Notes: generated by a model not told the origin, from the letters alone. Counted from the first letter of the stretch, positions 44,608 through 54,078 are shown. The stretch is 64,000 nucleotides of DNA from Clostridiales bacterium (GCA_028724525.1 JAQYCV010000005.1:1-64000); one strand, 5' to 3'. Made by a program: numbers and translations.

Positions 44608-46647
44608 TTATTCGAAGTATTCCCGGTCTCCTTGGTGCTTGGCCATGAGGTCTGCGATCAGCTGATCATCAGCCAGATAGGGCAGGGTGATATGGTCTTG
44701 GCCTGCCATATTTTGATTGTAGATAGCTGAAGTTTCCATGGCGGCTGGGTTGGTAGCCCAAGCCCGGCGGGCAACCCCGCACATGACATCCCAGAGGACG
44801 GCTTGCTTCAGGATATTATCGATTCGCTCTGAACCATCCAGAACACAGCCAAAGCCTCCGTTGATGGCCTTACCGATCCCGGTCCCGCCCCCGTTGTGGA
44901 GTGCACAGAGGGACATACCGCGGGCTGCATTGCCGGCGAAGACAGAGGTAGCCATATCTGCGGTGATGTTGGATCCGTCCTTGATGTTAGAGGTTTCACG
45001 GAAGGGGGAGTCTGTCCCGCCACAGTCATGGTGGTCACGGCCAATCATGACAGGGCCGATCTTGCCTTCCCGGACCAGCTCGTTAAACTTCAAGGCGATC
45101 CGCAGGCGGCCTTCAGCATCCTGATAGAGGATCCGGGCCTTGGAGCCGACCACCAATTTATTCTTCTCTGCATCCCGGATCCAGTTGTAGTTATCGCAAT
45201 CCTGGTAGCGCCGGGTGGGATCAATGCAGGACATGGCAGCCTGGTCGGTGGCATGGAGGTCTTCGTCCTTGCCGGACAGGCAGACCCAGCGGAAGGGGCC
45301 GTAGCCATAGTCAAAGAGTAGGGGTCCCATGATGTCTTCTACATAGGAGGGCCAGATGAAGCCGTCTTTGTCGTCATGGCCATTTTTGGCAATCTCGGTG
45401 ACGCCTGCGTCAAAGACCGCCTTGAGGAAGGAGTTGCCGTAGTCAAAGAAATAGGTACCCCGGTCGGTCAAAGTTTTAATCAGCTGGAAGTGGTGCTGCA
45501 GGGTCGAGTCAACTCGCTTATGGAAGCCTTCAGGATCATCCGCCAGCATCTGGGTTCTTTGGTCAAAGTCCAGGCCCTCCGGGCAGTAGCCGCCTGTATA
45601 GGGCTCATGGCAGGAGGTTTGGTCGGAGAGGAGGGGAATAGAGATCTCATGCTCTACCGCATAGGCTAGGAGGTCCACGATATTGCCGTGGAAGGCGATC
45701 GCCTTGGCTTCCTTCTTATCCATGGCTTGCTGGGCCATAGCAAAGGCCTCCTCGGGGCTTTCAGCGATGGCCGAAACCCAACCCTGGTCATAACGGGTTT
45801 GGATACGGGAGTAGTCCACTTCCGCAATTATCCCTACCCCGCCAGCAATTTCGATGGCCTTGCCTTGGGCGCCGGACATGCCGCCTAAGCCGGAAGATAC
45901 AAAGAGGATGCCGGCCAGGTTTTCTTCCTTGCCCACACCCAGCTTGAGGCGGGCGGCGTTGAGGACGGTATTATAGGTCCCGTGGACGATGCCTTGAGGT
46001 CCAATATACATCCAGCCTCCCGCAGTCATTTGCCCGTAGGAGGATACGCCTAGGGCCCGGGCTCGGTTAAAGTCTTCTAGATTGTCATATTCGCCAATCA
46101 AGAGGCCGTTAGTCAGGATGACCCGGGGGGCATTGGGGTTGGAGTGGAAGAGGCCCAGGGGGTGGCCAGAGAGAAGAACCAGGGTTTGGTTCTGGTCCAG
46201 CTCTTCCAAATATTTTTTGATGAGTCGGTATTGGAGCCAGTTCTGGCAGACTGACCCTGTTTCGCCATAGGTGACGAGCTCATAGGGGTAGAGGGCTACA
46301 TCAAAATCCAGGTTGTTGTCGATCATGACCTGGAAGGCCTTGCCCTCAACACATTTACCCTTGTATTCATCTATGGGCTTGGCATAGATCTTGCCCTCTG
46401 GGCGATAGCGGTAAGCATAGATCTTGCCGTGTTCCTTCAGTTCCTGGTAGAACTCTTCAGCTAACTCGGCATGGAGCTTTTCCGGTACATAGCGCAGGGC
46501 ATTGCGGATGGCCAGCTCTACATCGTGGGGACTGAGCTTGGTTTCACGGCGGGGGGCCCGGCGAATACCCTCTTGAAACTTAGGGTATGCGGGTAGTTCA
46601 TCGGACAGGCAGAATTGTCTAGCCTGAGAAAAATCTACTTGAGTCAA
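44608..46647 (-). CDS. hutU: Urocanate hydratase
   Basis: About 679 residues, the long clostridial/eukaryotic-like form. It converts urocanate to imidazolone propionate in histidine degradation and binds NAD tightly. Visible family segments include TNGLLIGEYDN, GQMTAGGWMYIGPQGIVHGTY, SSGLGGMSGAQGKA and the NGGGTGIGKAINGGF region. The start is TTG 46647, with AAGGAGG at 46655-46661; an earlier TTG at 46671 has no site. No hutH, hutI or formiminotransferase lies in the window. Confidence 0.95.
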   Translation of the reverse strand: MTQVDFSQARQFCLSDELPAYPKFQEGIRRAPRRETKLSPHDVELAIRNALRYVPEKLHAELAEEFYQELKEHGKIYAYRYRPEGKIYAKPIDEYKGKCVEGKAFQVMIDNNLDFDVALYPYELVTYGETGSVCQNWLQYRLIKKYLEELDQNQTLVLLSGHPLGLFHSNPNAPRVILTNGLLIGEYDNLEDFNRARALGVSSYGQMTAGGWMYIGPQGIVHGTYNTVLNAARLKLGVGKEENLAGILFVSSGLGGMSGAQGKAIEIAGGVGIIAEVDYSRIQTRYDQGWVSAIAESPEEAFAMAQQAMDKKEAKAIAFHGNIVDLLAYAVEHEISIPLLSDQTSCHEPYTGGYCPEGLDFDQRTQMLADDPEGFHKRVDSTLQHHFQLIKTLTDRGTYFFDYGNSFLKAVFDAGVTEIAKNGHDDKDGFIWPSYVEDIMGPLLFDYGYGPFRWVCLSGKDEDLHATDQAAMSCIDPTRRYQDCDNYNWIRDAEKNKLVVGSKARILYQDAEGRLRIALKFNELVREGKIGPVMIGRDHHDCGGTDSPFRETSNIKDGSNITADMATSVFAGNAARGMSLCALHNGGGTGIGKAINGGFGCVLDGSERIDNILKQAVLWDVMCGVARRAWATNPAAMETSAIYNQNMAGQDHITLPYLADDQLIADLMAKHQGDREYFE

Positions 46648-46748
46648 GTCAAATGCCTCCTTCAGATACAATATCTAATAATGCAAGCATACCATTTTTT
46701 ACCGGCGGACTCTATGCTGGCAATCAGTTATAATAGTAGGACACACTT

Positions 46749-46799
46749 AAGCCCAAATGCCCCTTCTTGGGCTTGGAAAGGCAAAGAGCAAGGCTCTTG
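46749..46799. other. Hairpins upstream of the S41 peptidase gene
   Basis: AAGCCCAA/TTGGGCTT (46749-46774) and AAGAGC/GCTCTT (46784-46798) are two perfect small inverted repeats in the 208-bp divergent gap, after a TATAAT at 46729-46734. They could be transcript leader hairpins for the plus-strand gene. Function unknown. Confidence 0.4.
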
Positions 46800-46855
46800 A
46801 TCCGTGGGGCTAACCCTTCTGGCTGGATTTTTGCAGGCCCTTGCTCCTGACACTT

Positions 46856-48265
46856 ATGACAACTAATCAAACGCTAAAGGTACAGGCTCATTTTTTCTGG
46901 CGCCGGGCCTTGTTGATTTTGACAATCCTGGCCCTCTGCTTGGGCCAAAGCTTCCTTCCAGCCCCCCGGGTCTTGGCCCAGGAGAAAGAGACTGAGACCA
47001 AGGCTCCCCGGGTCAATCTGGCGGCCCAAGATCCGGCCCGCAACCGGAGCATTGCCGAGCTCACGCCAGAGGAAAAGTTGGCCGATTACGCCGCCTTTTG
47101 GGATATTATCTATGATGCCTACCCCATGCTGGGTTACCTGCGCCGCCAGGGCGTTGACCCGGAGGCCCTCAAGGATCAGTATGAGCAGGGCGTCCTCGGT
47201 CTGTCGACCCGGGCAGACTGGCTGGCCTATTTCCAAAGGATTATCACGGACTTAACCATGGGTGGCAAGGATGTGGGCCACCTCTCGGCTGTTGGCCTGA
47301 GTAATTATTTGTTGAATGCGGACTACCAATCCTATTGCTATTTTTTGGCGGAATATCCAGATGACCCTTGGCTAGATATGATGGGAGAAGTTTTTGAAAA
47401 TCCTCATGTCTTGGGCTTTTACAATCTTGTGGAAGAAGAACGTGAGCCTGGCGTAGAACCCCATATCGATATTCCCGATAATCTCTATACAGAATTCCAT
47501 CCAGAAGCAGACTGGTCTTATCTGTATATCAATTCCTTCCTCAACCAAAATATGGATGACCAGGATATCTTGGCGGACTTCTTTATGGAGACAGAAGGGC
47601 AGGGGATCGGCAATGTGATCATTGATCTCCGGGACAACGAGGGAGGCTATAACGACTATTGGCTACTCAATATTGTGGCCCCTAATATTAAGAAAGCCCT
47701 CCAGGTCGAAAACTTTGGCCTCTACAAGGAATCGCCCTGGACCCAGGCCTGCCTAGATTATTATGCCAGCTCTACTTATGAGGAAGACCTGGTCGAACTC
47801 AAAGAGGCTGGCCCCCTGCCTACCTTGATTTTCAGCTGGAACCGCCGGCCAGACCCCCTGCCGCGGATGCCCAAGCTGGTCAAGGAAGACATCGACGACC
47901 TGGAAGAGGCTTTTCAGGAAACCATCCGGATTGCCCCTTCTACGGATCAGCCCCTCTACACGGGCAAGATTTGGATCCTCTCTGGTCCCTTATCCTACTC
48001 TGCTTCGGAATACTTCATTTCTTTTGCCAAGCGGACCGGTTTTGCCAAAATTGTGGGTGAGGAATCCGGGGGTGATGGCTCTTGCGTGGTTACTCTTTAT
48101 AATGCCCTGCCGGAATCTGGCCTTATCATTCGCTACAATGCCCTCTATGGCCTGAATCCTGACGGTAGCCCCAATGAAGACCAGGCCACCCAGCCAGACT
48201 TTCCCATTGCAGAGGGCCAAGATGCCCTCAACTTAGCTGTTGAACTGATTAGTAAAGGAGACTAA
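46856..48265 (+). CDS. S41 family peptidase, exported
   Basis: A 469-residue exported protein. The signal sequence spans about residues 1-42 (ending RVLAQ). The C-terminal half carries the S41 (C-terminal processing/tricorn-like) core: NVIIDLRDNEGGYNDY, SGPLSYSASEYF with the catalytic Ser, and IVGEESGGDG. As in tricorn-like S41B proteins, the Lys of CtpA-type enzymes is not evident at this last segment. No PDZ domain is obvious. It starts at ATG 46856 with a weak ribosome-binding site and is followed after four bases by the nitroreductase gene. Confidence 0.85.
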   Translation: MTTNQTLKVQAHFFWRRALLILTILALCLGQSFLPAPRVLAQEKETETKAPRVNLAAQDPARNRSIAELTPEEKLADYAAFWDIIYDAYPMLGYLRRQGVDPEALKDQYEQGVLGLSTRADWLAYFQRIITDLTMGGKDVGHLSAVGLSNYLLNADYQSYCYFLAEYPDDPWLDMMGEVFENPHVLGFYNLVEEEREPGVEPHIDIPDNLYTEFHPEADWSYLYINSFLNQNMDDQDILADFFMETEGQGIGNVIIDLRDNEGGYNDYWLLNIVAPNIKKALQVENFGLYKESPWTQACLDYYASSTYEEDLVELKEAGPLPTLIFSWNRRPDPLPRMPKLVKEDIDDLEEAFQETIRIAPSTDQPLYTGKIWILSGPLSYSASEYFISFAKRTGFAKIVGEESGGDGSCVVTLYNALPESGLIIRYNALYGLNPDGSPNEDQATQPDFPIAEGQDALNLAVELISKGD

Positions 48266-48269
48266 AGAG

Positions 48270-48836
48270 ATGAAAGACGTCTTATCTGCTCAACAAAATC
48301 GTTTCTCAACCCGCAAATTCCAAGACAAGGTCCTATCAAACTTCGAGTTAGAGACCCTGGAAACCGCTGCCCTCAATGCGCCTACAGCCATGAATCGGCA
48401 AGAGTTACGTTTCGCTTTTATTCAAAGGCAAGACATCCTCAGCCGGCTGGATGAAAAAGTTCGCCAGGAGATGGAAGCCAATAACCCGGAGGCCTACCGT
48501 AGCTTCCTGCAAAGAATGGCCGAGCGAGGCAGTGACAGTGTCTTTTATGGGGCTCCCCTGGTCATCGTGATTACCGGTAGCCCGGACTCTTATTCCCCGG
48601 TCAATGCCGGCATCGCCGTGCAAAATCTCGCCCTGGCGGCTGAAGCCCTGGGTCTGGGCTCCTGTATCATCGGCATGATCCGTGACTGTTTCAAAGCTCA
48701 GGACCCCGATAACTGCTTAGACTTGATTGGGGCAGAGAAGGGCAATATTTTCCATATTGCGATTGCTATCGGCTATAAGGCTGAAGATAAGACCCCCCAT
48801 AGCTACGACTATGACCACATCATCCATTTAGATTAA
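48270..48836 (+). CDS. Nitroreductase family protein
   Basis: A 188-residue FMN-binding oxidoreductase. FMN-phosphate contacts RFSTRKFQ at the N-terminus, APTAMNRQELRF, and the dimer-interface segment NLALAAEALGLGSCIIG follow the family. The start ATG has AAAGGAGAC upstream, and it is probably cotranscribed with the S41 peptidase and MalY-type genes on either side. Substrate unknown. Confidence 0.92.
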   Translation: MKDVLSAQQNRFSTRKFQDKVLSNFELETLETAALNAPTAMNRQELRFAFIQRQDILSRLDEKVRQEMEANNPEAYRSFLQRMAERGSDSVFYGAPLVIVITGSPDSYSPVNAGIAVQNLALAAEALGLGSCIIGMIRDCFKAQDPDNCLDLIGAEKGNIFHIAIAIGYKAEDKTPHSYDYDHIIHLD

Positions 48837-48855
48837 TTAGATTAAGGAGTGCTTT

Positions 48856-50040
48856 ATGACTTTTAATTTTGACCAAGTAATCGACCGCCACCAGACCAAT
48901 TGCATCAAATGGGACCGCTTGCCTGAAGTGTTTGGCCCGGATGTCCCCCAAGATACCTTGGCCCTCTGGATTGCCGACATGGATTTTCCTGTAGCCCCGC
49001 CCATTGTGGAGGCTATGCGCCACCGCCTGGACCATCCCGTCTTTGGCTACACCTTCCCCGGACCAGAATTTTTCCAAACCTGTGTTGACTATATTGGCCG
49101 CCACTACCATTGGCAGGTCCAAAGTGACTGGCTGACCTTTTGCCCGGGTATTGTTCCAGCCCTTAATATGGCCGTGATGGCCTTTACCAAACCCGGGGAC
49201 AAGGTGATTTCCCTTACGCCGGTCTATGGCCCCTTTAAGGCGGCGGCAGAATCCCATGGCCGAGCCTTTATCTCCTGTGACTTGGACCTGGACGACCAGC
49301 TCCATGCCAGCATTGACTTTGACAAGTTGGAAAGCCTGATCGATGATTCCTGCAAGCTCCTCATGCTCTGCAGCCCCCATAATCCCCTAGGCAGAGTGTG
49401 GACTCGAGACGAGCTCAGCCGTCTGGGCCAGATTGCCCTCAAGCATAACCTCTTTATTGTCTCGGATGAAATCCATGCAGACTTCGTCTACCCGGGTCAG
49501 CAGCACACCCCCCTGGCCAGCCTGAGCCCCGACTTGGCTGCCCGGTCTATCACCTGCTACGCTCCTTCCAAGACCTTTAATATTGCAGGCCTCGCGGCCT
49601 CGGTTTTGGTTATTCCCAACCCTCAAGTGAAGAAGACCTTTGACGACTTTAAAAGTAAGATGCACTACTCGGGCAACCTCTTTGCCTACACGGCCATGCA
49701 GGCTGCCTGGTCCTCTTGCGACGACTGGCTGGCCCAGCTCATCACTTACTTGGAGGGGAACCGGGACTTCCTCTACCAGGAGATCAAAGACCGCCTGCCC
49801 CAGGTCCAGACGACCAAGCCTGAGGGCACCTATCTCTTATGGATGGATTTTAAGGAATTTGCTCGGACCCGTGGCCTAGATTCTGACCAGGCCCTGTGCG
49901 ATTACTTGCTGCAAAAAGCCAGTCTGGCCCTCAACCAGGGGTCCAGCTATGGCCTCTCTGGCCAGGGCTTTATGCGGCTGAACTTTGCCTGCCCCCGGTC
50001 CCAACTGGCCGAAGCGGTAGACCGACTGGCCAAACTATAG
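48856..50040 (+). CDS. MalY/PatB-type PLP-dependent cystathionine beta-lyase/aminotransferase
   Basis: A 394-residue fold-type I PLP enzyme. ALWIADMDFPVAPPI is the MalY/PatB signature, the PLP-Lys is in YAPSKTFNIAGLA, and DEIHADFVYPG carries the PLP-ring contacts. These enzymes cleave cystathionine or other cysteine S-conjugates to thiols, pyruvate and ammonia. Preceded by AAGGAG. A GC-rich foldback follows directly after its stop. Confidence 0.93.
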   Translation: MTFNFDQVIDRHQTNCIKWDRLPEVFGPDVPQDTLALWIADMDFPVAPPIVEAMRHRLDHPVFGYTFPGPEFFQTCVDYIGRHYHWQVQSDWLTFCPGIVPALNMAVMAFTKPGDKVISLTPVYGPFKAAAESHGRAFISCDLDLDDQLHASIDFDKLESLIDDSCKLLMLCSPHNPLGRVWTRDELSRLGQIALKHNLFIVSDEIHADFVYPGQQHTPLASLSPDLAARSITCYAPSKTFNIAGLAASVLVIPNPQVKKTFDDFKSKMHYSGNLFAYTAMQAAWSSCDDWLAQLITYLEGNRDFLYQEIKDRLPQVQTTKPEGTYLLWMDFKEFARTRGLDSDQALCDYLLQKASLALNQGSSYGLSGQGFMRLNFACPRSQLAEAVDRLAKL

Positions 50041-50083
50041 GCCCCGTCGGTCAGCTAATTTGATCTGTTAGCTTCTGGGGGCC
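50040..50083 (+). terminator. Possible terminator hairpin
   Basis: GGCCCC (50040-50045) with GGGGCC (50078-50083), enclosing an inner stem GCTAA/TTAGC (50054-50072). Only a short GGTTT follows, so termination strength is doubtful. Confidence 0.4.
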
Positions 50084-50183
50084 GGTTTGCGCCCCCTAGT
50101 AGCTTGTGTCACAATAGAAAGAGGCTTGGCAAACCTACACCTGGAGCCTGTCTAGGCTCCTATCTCTCCGAAAGGAGGCGCTT

Positions 50184-51482
50184 ATGCTTAAGCAAAAATA
50201 CAAGCTATACATCATCGCTGGCCTGAGCTTTTTGCTCTGCTTGACCTTGTCTGCCTGTCTGCAGGGGGACAAGACGGGCCAGCTGAAACACATGCAGGAG
50301 CAAAACCAAGCTCTGCAAACAGAAATCGCTTCTTTGCAAGCCGCTTTAAAGGACGCTCAGGCGAGCGCCCAAGAGCCAGGTCTCAGCCCTGAGACTCCCA
50401 GTGCAGAACCCTCAAGCTCAAAGACACCTACCCCGAGCTCGGACCGGCCTAGTGCCCGCCCCAGTGCGGAAGACGAATTTGTCTACCGGGGTAACCTGGA
50501 GGTCAATGGCAAACGTGTGGCCGACATGAGCCGAGAAGAAATTGAAGCCCTGCCCACCATGGGCGCGCCGGTTACGGATGTGAAGACGGGCAAAACGACC
50601 ATGATCTACCCTCCCGAGGGCATCAAAAATCTTTATGAGCAATTGGCCTATGTAGACCGCCTGACCCGTTATATGACCTGGGGCCCAGATGTACCGGAAG
50701 ATAAGCCGGTGGACTTGGGCGCCTATGATATCAGCCACAAGACCCTCCTGGTCCGCCATGATCCTGAATCTGACCTGGACCAGCTTTATGAATTAGAGGG
50801 GAAAGACCAGGAGGCCCTGGACCAGTGGCTGGATGCCAATCTCGGCCAAGCCCTGGCCGAAAGCAGACCAGACTTTTCTTACGATAGCCAGATCTTTACT
50901 CCCCAGGGTGACCATATCTACTTTAGCCAGGCCGACTTCCTGGAAAGCCAGACCGAGCCCTATGCCTACATGCGGAAGGGACAGGACCAGTTTTTCCAGA
51001 TCGACCTGAAAAGCCCTGCCGCTACGGCCTTTAAAGATCTCCTATCTCCCGCCCGAGCCAAGCTGATTTATGACGAGGAGAAGGAAGTCAGTCAGACTTC
51101 AGAAGACAAACCTGTCCATTCCCTCCAGCTTGCGACTAGCAGAGAAGCTGACCCCGAAAAAGTGAGCTTCCGCGTGACCAACCCCCAAAAGGAAGGCTGG
51201 GCCTTCCGCAACTTCTACAAGCTCTTCTATTATGAGGGCGAGTCCTGGTTCCAAATGGAGCCGACCCAGGTTGGGGAGTGCTATGAAGCACGGGAGGACC
51301 TGGTCTTACCCGCTGAGACTAGAGAGATCACGATCAACTATGGGTCCTGCTATGGCGACCTGGCCCCGGGCTATTACCGGCTTGAAGTCGGTATGGAGAC
51401 CCAGCCGGAAAAGACCTCTGGCACTGTGCCTACCCTGCGGGCAAATCGAGAAAATTATGCAATTTATTTTGTCATTAGATAA
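50184..51482 (+). CDS. Lipoprotein of unknown function with a C-terminal Ig-like domain
   Basis: A 432-residue lipoprotein: lipobox LSAC (Cys25), a short coiled coil (about residues 31-60), a Pro/Ser/Thr-rich linker (about 62-95), an unrecognised middle domain, and a C-terminal ~110-residue beta-rich domain resembling the bacterial Ig-like domains that follow lipoproteins (FRNFYKLFYYEGESWFQ). A good GAAAGGAGG precedes ATG 50184. It ends just before the mgtE leader structure. Confidence 0.75.
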   Translation: MLKQKYKLYIIAGLSFLLCLTLSACLQGDKTGQLKHMQEQNQALQTEIASLQAALKDAQASAQEPGLSPETPSAEPSSSKTPTPSSDRPSARPSAEDEFVYRGNLEVNGKRVADMSREEIEALPTMGAPVTDVKTGKTTMIYPPEGIKNLYEQLAYVDRLTRYMTWGPDVPEDKPVDLGAYDISHKTLLVRHDPESDLDQLYELEGKDQEALDQWLDANLGQALAESRPDFSYDSQIFTPQGDHIYFSQADFLESQTEPYAYMRKGQDQFFQIDLKSPAATAFKDLLSPARAKLIYDEEKEVSQTSEDKPVHSLQLATSREADPEKVSFRVTNPQKEGWAFRNFYKLFYYEGESWFQMEPTQVGECYEAREDLVLPAETREITINYGSCYGDLAPGYYRLEVGMETQPEKTSGTVPTLRANRENYAIYFVIR

Positions 51483-51487
51483 TTAAT

Positions 51488-51566
51488 GGCAGGTTAGACC
51501 TGAGGAGATCCCCCTCAGAGACGTAAGGCTCAACCTGCCCCCCTGCCGCTGGTCGGCTGGGGGGCA
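51488..51566 (+). promoter_or_regulatory. Structured leader before mgtE with two competing hairpins
   Basis: First fold: GGCAGGTT (51488-51495) with AACCTGCC (51532-51539), enclosing CTGAGG/CCTCAG (51500-51518). Second fold: TGCCCCCC (51536-51543) with GGGGGGCA (51559-51566) plus an inner GCCG/CGGC. They share bases 51536-51539 and so cannot both form. This is an attenuator-like layout in front of Mg2+ transporter genes. It could also simply be the end of the preceding lipoprotein gene. It does not match M-box elements I know. Confidence 0.55.
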
Positions 51567-51592
51567 ATAGTTTGAGACCAAAGGAGGCAAAG

Positions 51593-52966
51593 ATGGCCCT
51601 GCAAGAAGATGTTAAGACTAGACTCTGGGACCAAGTGGAGGCGCTTTTGGCCAAGCGCGATTATGCTGGCCTGCGCCAACTACTCTTACCTGAGGAGGCT
51701 GTCGATATAGCGGACCTGGCGATAGACTTGCACGGTCTGGACCTCGCGACCTTCTTTCGCTTGCTAACCAAGGACCAGGCCGCAGATGTCTTTGTCTACC
51801 TGTCTAGTGACCAGCAGGAAGAGCTCATCAAGCTGTACTCAGACCAGGAATTATCCGAGATCCTGGCTGGTCTCTATAATGACGACCTGGTAGAAATTCT
51901 GGATGAATTGCCGGCCCAAGTGGCCAAGCGGGTTCTGAAGCAAACGGACTCTAGCAGGCGGGACCTGGTCAACCGCCTCCTCCAATACCCGGAGGATTCT
52001 GCGGGCTCGATCATGACGACGGAGTACATGAAACTCTCCCAAAATATGACGGTGGCTGAGGCCTTGTATAAACTCCGCCACATCAACCAGCAGATTGAAA
52101 TGATTTATACCTGCTTTGTGACCAATGCCAGCCGGGTTTTGGAAGGCGTCGTTTATGTCGCTGATATTCTCCGGGCACGGGATGATCAGTACTTGTGGGA
52201 AATCATGAACCGTCAGCCCCACTATGTACAGACAACGGATGACCAGGAAGAGGTCGCCCGAGTGATCCGGGAATTCGACCTCCTGGCCCTGCCAGTCGTA
52301 GACGCAGAACACCGTCTTGTGGGTATTGTCACCGTAGACGATGCGGTTGAAGTCTTTGTCGAAGAGGTTAGTGAGGACCATGCCTACATGGCTGCTGTCC
52401 AGCCGGCTGAGACACCTTATCCGGAAACCACAGTTCTGGATAATGCCAGACGGCGAATTCTTTGGCTCCTGCTCCTCATGCTGTCGGGGACTCTCAATGC
52501 GATTATCCTCCGCCGCTATGAGGCTGTCTATCTGGCCCTCCCCATGCTGGTTGCCATGATGCCCCTGCTGACGGCGGCCGGCGGCAATGCCGGTTCCCAG
52601 ACCACCAGTGTGGCGATTGTCGCCTATGCCACGGGTGATATCTCCGGCCATGATTTTGGCCGGGTCCTGTGGAAGGAGTTCCGCATTTCTCTGATTTGCG
52701 GTCTAGCCCTGGCCAGTGTGAATGCGGCTCTCGTCTATGCCCGCAATGATCACAGTTTAACCCTGGCTTTGACCATTTTTATTTCTTTCTTGGCCACTAT
52801 TGTCATGGCCAAGCTTATGGCGGTTACCTTGCTCTATCTGGCCAAGGCCCTCCGCCTAGACCCTGCCATGGTGGTCTCGCCAGTCATTACGACAGTTGTG
52901 GATATTTGTGCCTTGCTCCTCTATTACGGCATAGCGGCTAGGCTCTTCAATATTAGTTTGGTATAG
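51593..52966 (+). CDS. mgtE: MgtE-type magnesium transporter, full length
   Basis: A 457-residue Mg2+ channel with the complete architecture: N-terminal superhelical domain (about 1-125), tandem CBS domains (about 125-260, with YPEDSAGSIMTTEYM at their start), a plug helix and five membrane helices (about 280-455). The pore segment GGNAGSQTTSVAI and the Asp in ITTVVDICALLLYY are conserved. ATG 51593 follows AAAGGAGG. A second, shorter MgtE gene begins nine bases after its stop. Confidence 0.95.
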   Translation: MALQEDVKTRLWDQVEALLAKRDYAGLRQLLLPEEAVDIADLAIDLHGLDLATFFRLLTKDQAADVFVYLSSDQQEELIKLYSDQELSEILAGLYNDDLVEILDELPAQVAKRVLKQTDSSRRDLVNRLLQYPEDSAGSIMTTEYMKLSQNMTVAEALYKLRHINQQIEMIYTCFVTNASRVLEGVVYVADILRARDDQYLWEIMNRQPHYVQTTDDQEEVARVIREFDLLALPVVDAEHRLVGIVTVDDAVEVFVEEVSEDHAYMAAVQPAETPYPETTVLDNARRRILWLLLLMLSGTLNAIILRRYEAVYLALPMLVAMMPLLTAAGGNAGSQTTSVAIVAYATGDISGHDFGRVLWKEFRISLICGLALASVNAALVYARNDHSLTLALTIFISFLATIVMAKLMAVTLLYLAKALRLDPAMVVSPVITTVVDICALLLYYGIAARLFNISLV

Positions 52967-52975
52967 GAGGCGGAT

Positions 52976-54016
52976 ATGACAACTATTAAAGATACAAGAG
53001 CCCAAGTCACAGGCCCAGCTCCGCTCCCGCCCCAAGACCCCCTGGCCTATCCGGAGGACTCTGCTGGCCTCCTCATGAGCAACAATTTTGTCCGCTTGCG
53101 GCCCGATATGACCATAGGGGAAGCCTTCCAAACCCTGCGGTCCACCCCAAAACCCTTAGAAGTGATTTACTCCTGCTTTGTTACCGACAGTAACGATAAG
53201 CTTTTAGGGGTCATTTCCGTGCGTGATATCTTCGCGGCCCGCGATGACCAGCTGGTTTCAGACGTCATGGAAGACGCGGTGGTTTCTGTCCTGGCGGAAG
53301 ATGACCAGGAAGATGTGGCCGTCGCCTTTGACCGCTATGACTTCCTTGCCCTGCCGGTCGTAGACCAGGCGGGGACCTTACTGGGTGTCATTACCGTAGA
53401 TGATGCCATGGATATCATGCACGAAGAGGCCCGGGAAGACTTAACCAAGATGGCTGCCGTTACCCCGGCTGATCAGCCCTATCTGGAAACCTCCCCCTGG
53501 CAACACGCTAAATCGCGGGTCTTCTGGCTTCTCCTCCTAACCCTGTCCGGCTTAATTAATGAGGCCATCTTGAGCCACTACGAGCATGCCTTCTTAGCTC
53601 TCCCGGTCTTAGTGTCCTTCATCCCCATGCTCACGGATACAGGGGGTAATGCTGGTGCCCAGTCTTCTGCGGTGGTTATCCGGTCCCTGGCCATGGGCGA
53701 AATAAGCTTCAAGGACTTTTTCTGGGTTGTCTGGAAAGAGATTCGTATTGGTTTTGTAGTCGGTATCACTATGGCTGTGGTCAACCTAGCCCGGGTCTAC
53801 TTCATTGAAAAAGAGAGCTTTATCCTGTCGCTCACTGTCTCCTTGACCCTGGTCTGTGTGGCCATGGTCGCCAAGGCCATGGGGGCTGCCATGCCAATTT
53901 TAGCCGAGAAACTCAAGTTGGACCCTGCCGTCATGGCCGGACCTGTCATCGCAACCGTGGCCGATGGTATTACGATTATGATTTACTTTACCCTAGCTAG
54001 CCTCCTTGTCTTGTAG
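52976..54016 (+). CDS. MgtE-type transporter paralogue lacking the N-terminal domain
   Basis: A 346-residue MgtE-like protein that starts almost directly at the CBS region (YPEDSAGLLMSNNFV at about residue 23) and so lacks the ~125-residue N-terminal superhelical domain. The CBS pair, GGNAGAQSSAVVIRSL and ATVADGITIMIYF are intact. The tight nine-base gap after the full-length mgtE suggests the two products form a heterodimer with one N-domain rather than two. Alternatively it is an independent, unregulated or partly degenerate copy. Confidence 0.92.
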   Translation: MTTIKDTRAQVTGPAPLPPQDPLAYPEDSAGLLMSNNFVRLRPDMTIGEAFQTLRSTPKPLEVIYSCFVTDSNDKLLGVISVRDIFAARDDQLVSDVMEDAVVSVLAEDDQEDVAVAFDRYDFLALPVVDQAGTLLGVITVDDAMDIMHEEAREDLTKMAAVTPADQPYLETSPWQHAKSRVFWLLLLTLSGLINEAILSHYEHAFLALPVLVSFIPMLTDTGGNAGAQSSAVVIRSLAMGEISFKDFFWVVWKEIRIGFVVGITMAVVNLARVYFIEKESFILSLTVSLTLVCVAMVAKAMGAAMPILAEKLKLDPAVMAGPVIATVADGITIMIYFTLASLLVL

Positions 54017-54031
54017 ACTGGCCTCTGGTAT

Positions 54032-54060
54032 TTGACAGCAGATGGCCTAAAATTTACAAT
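54032..54060 (+). promoter_or_regulatory. Sigma-A promoter for tRNA-Arg
   Basis: TTGACA (54032-54037), 17-bp spacer, TACAAT (54055-54060), 18 bp before the tRNA 5' end. Confidence 0.85.
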
Positions 54061-54078
54061 TCAATAGCAAATGTATGA

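Noticed and set aside
51483-51592. M-box (ykoK) magnesium riboswitch
   Set aside because: The region is too short (about 110 nt) and the conserved M-box core segments are not recognisable; reported instead as an uncharacterised structured leader.
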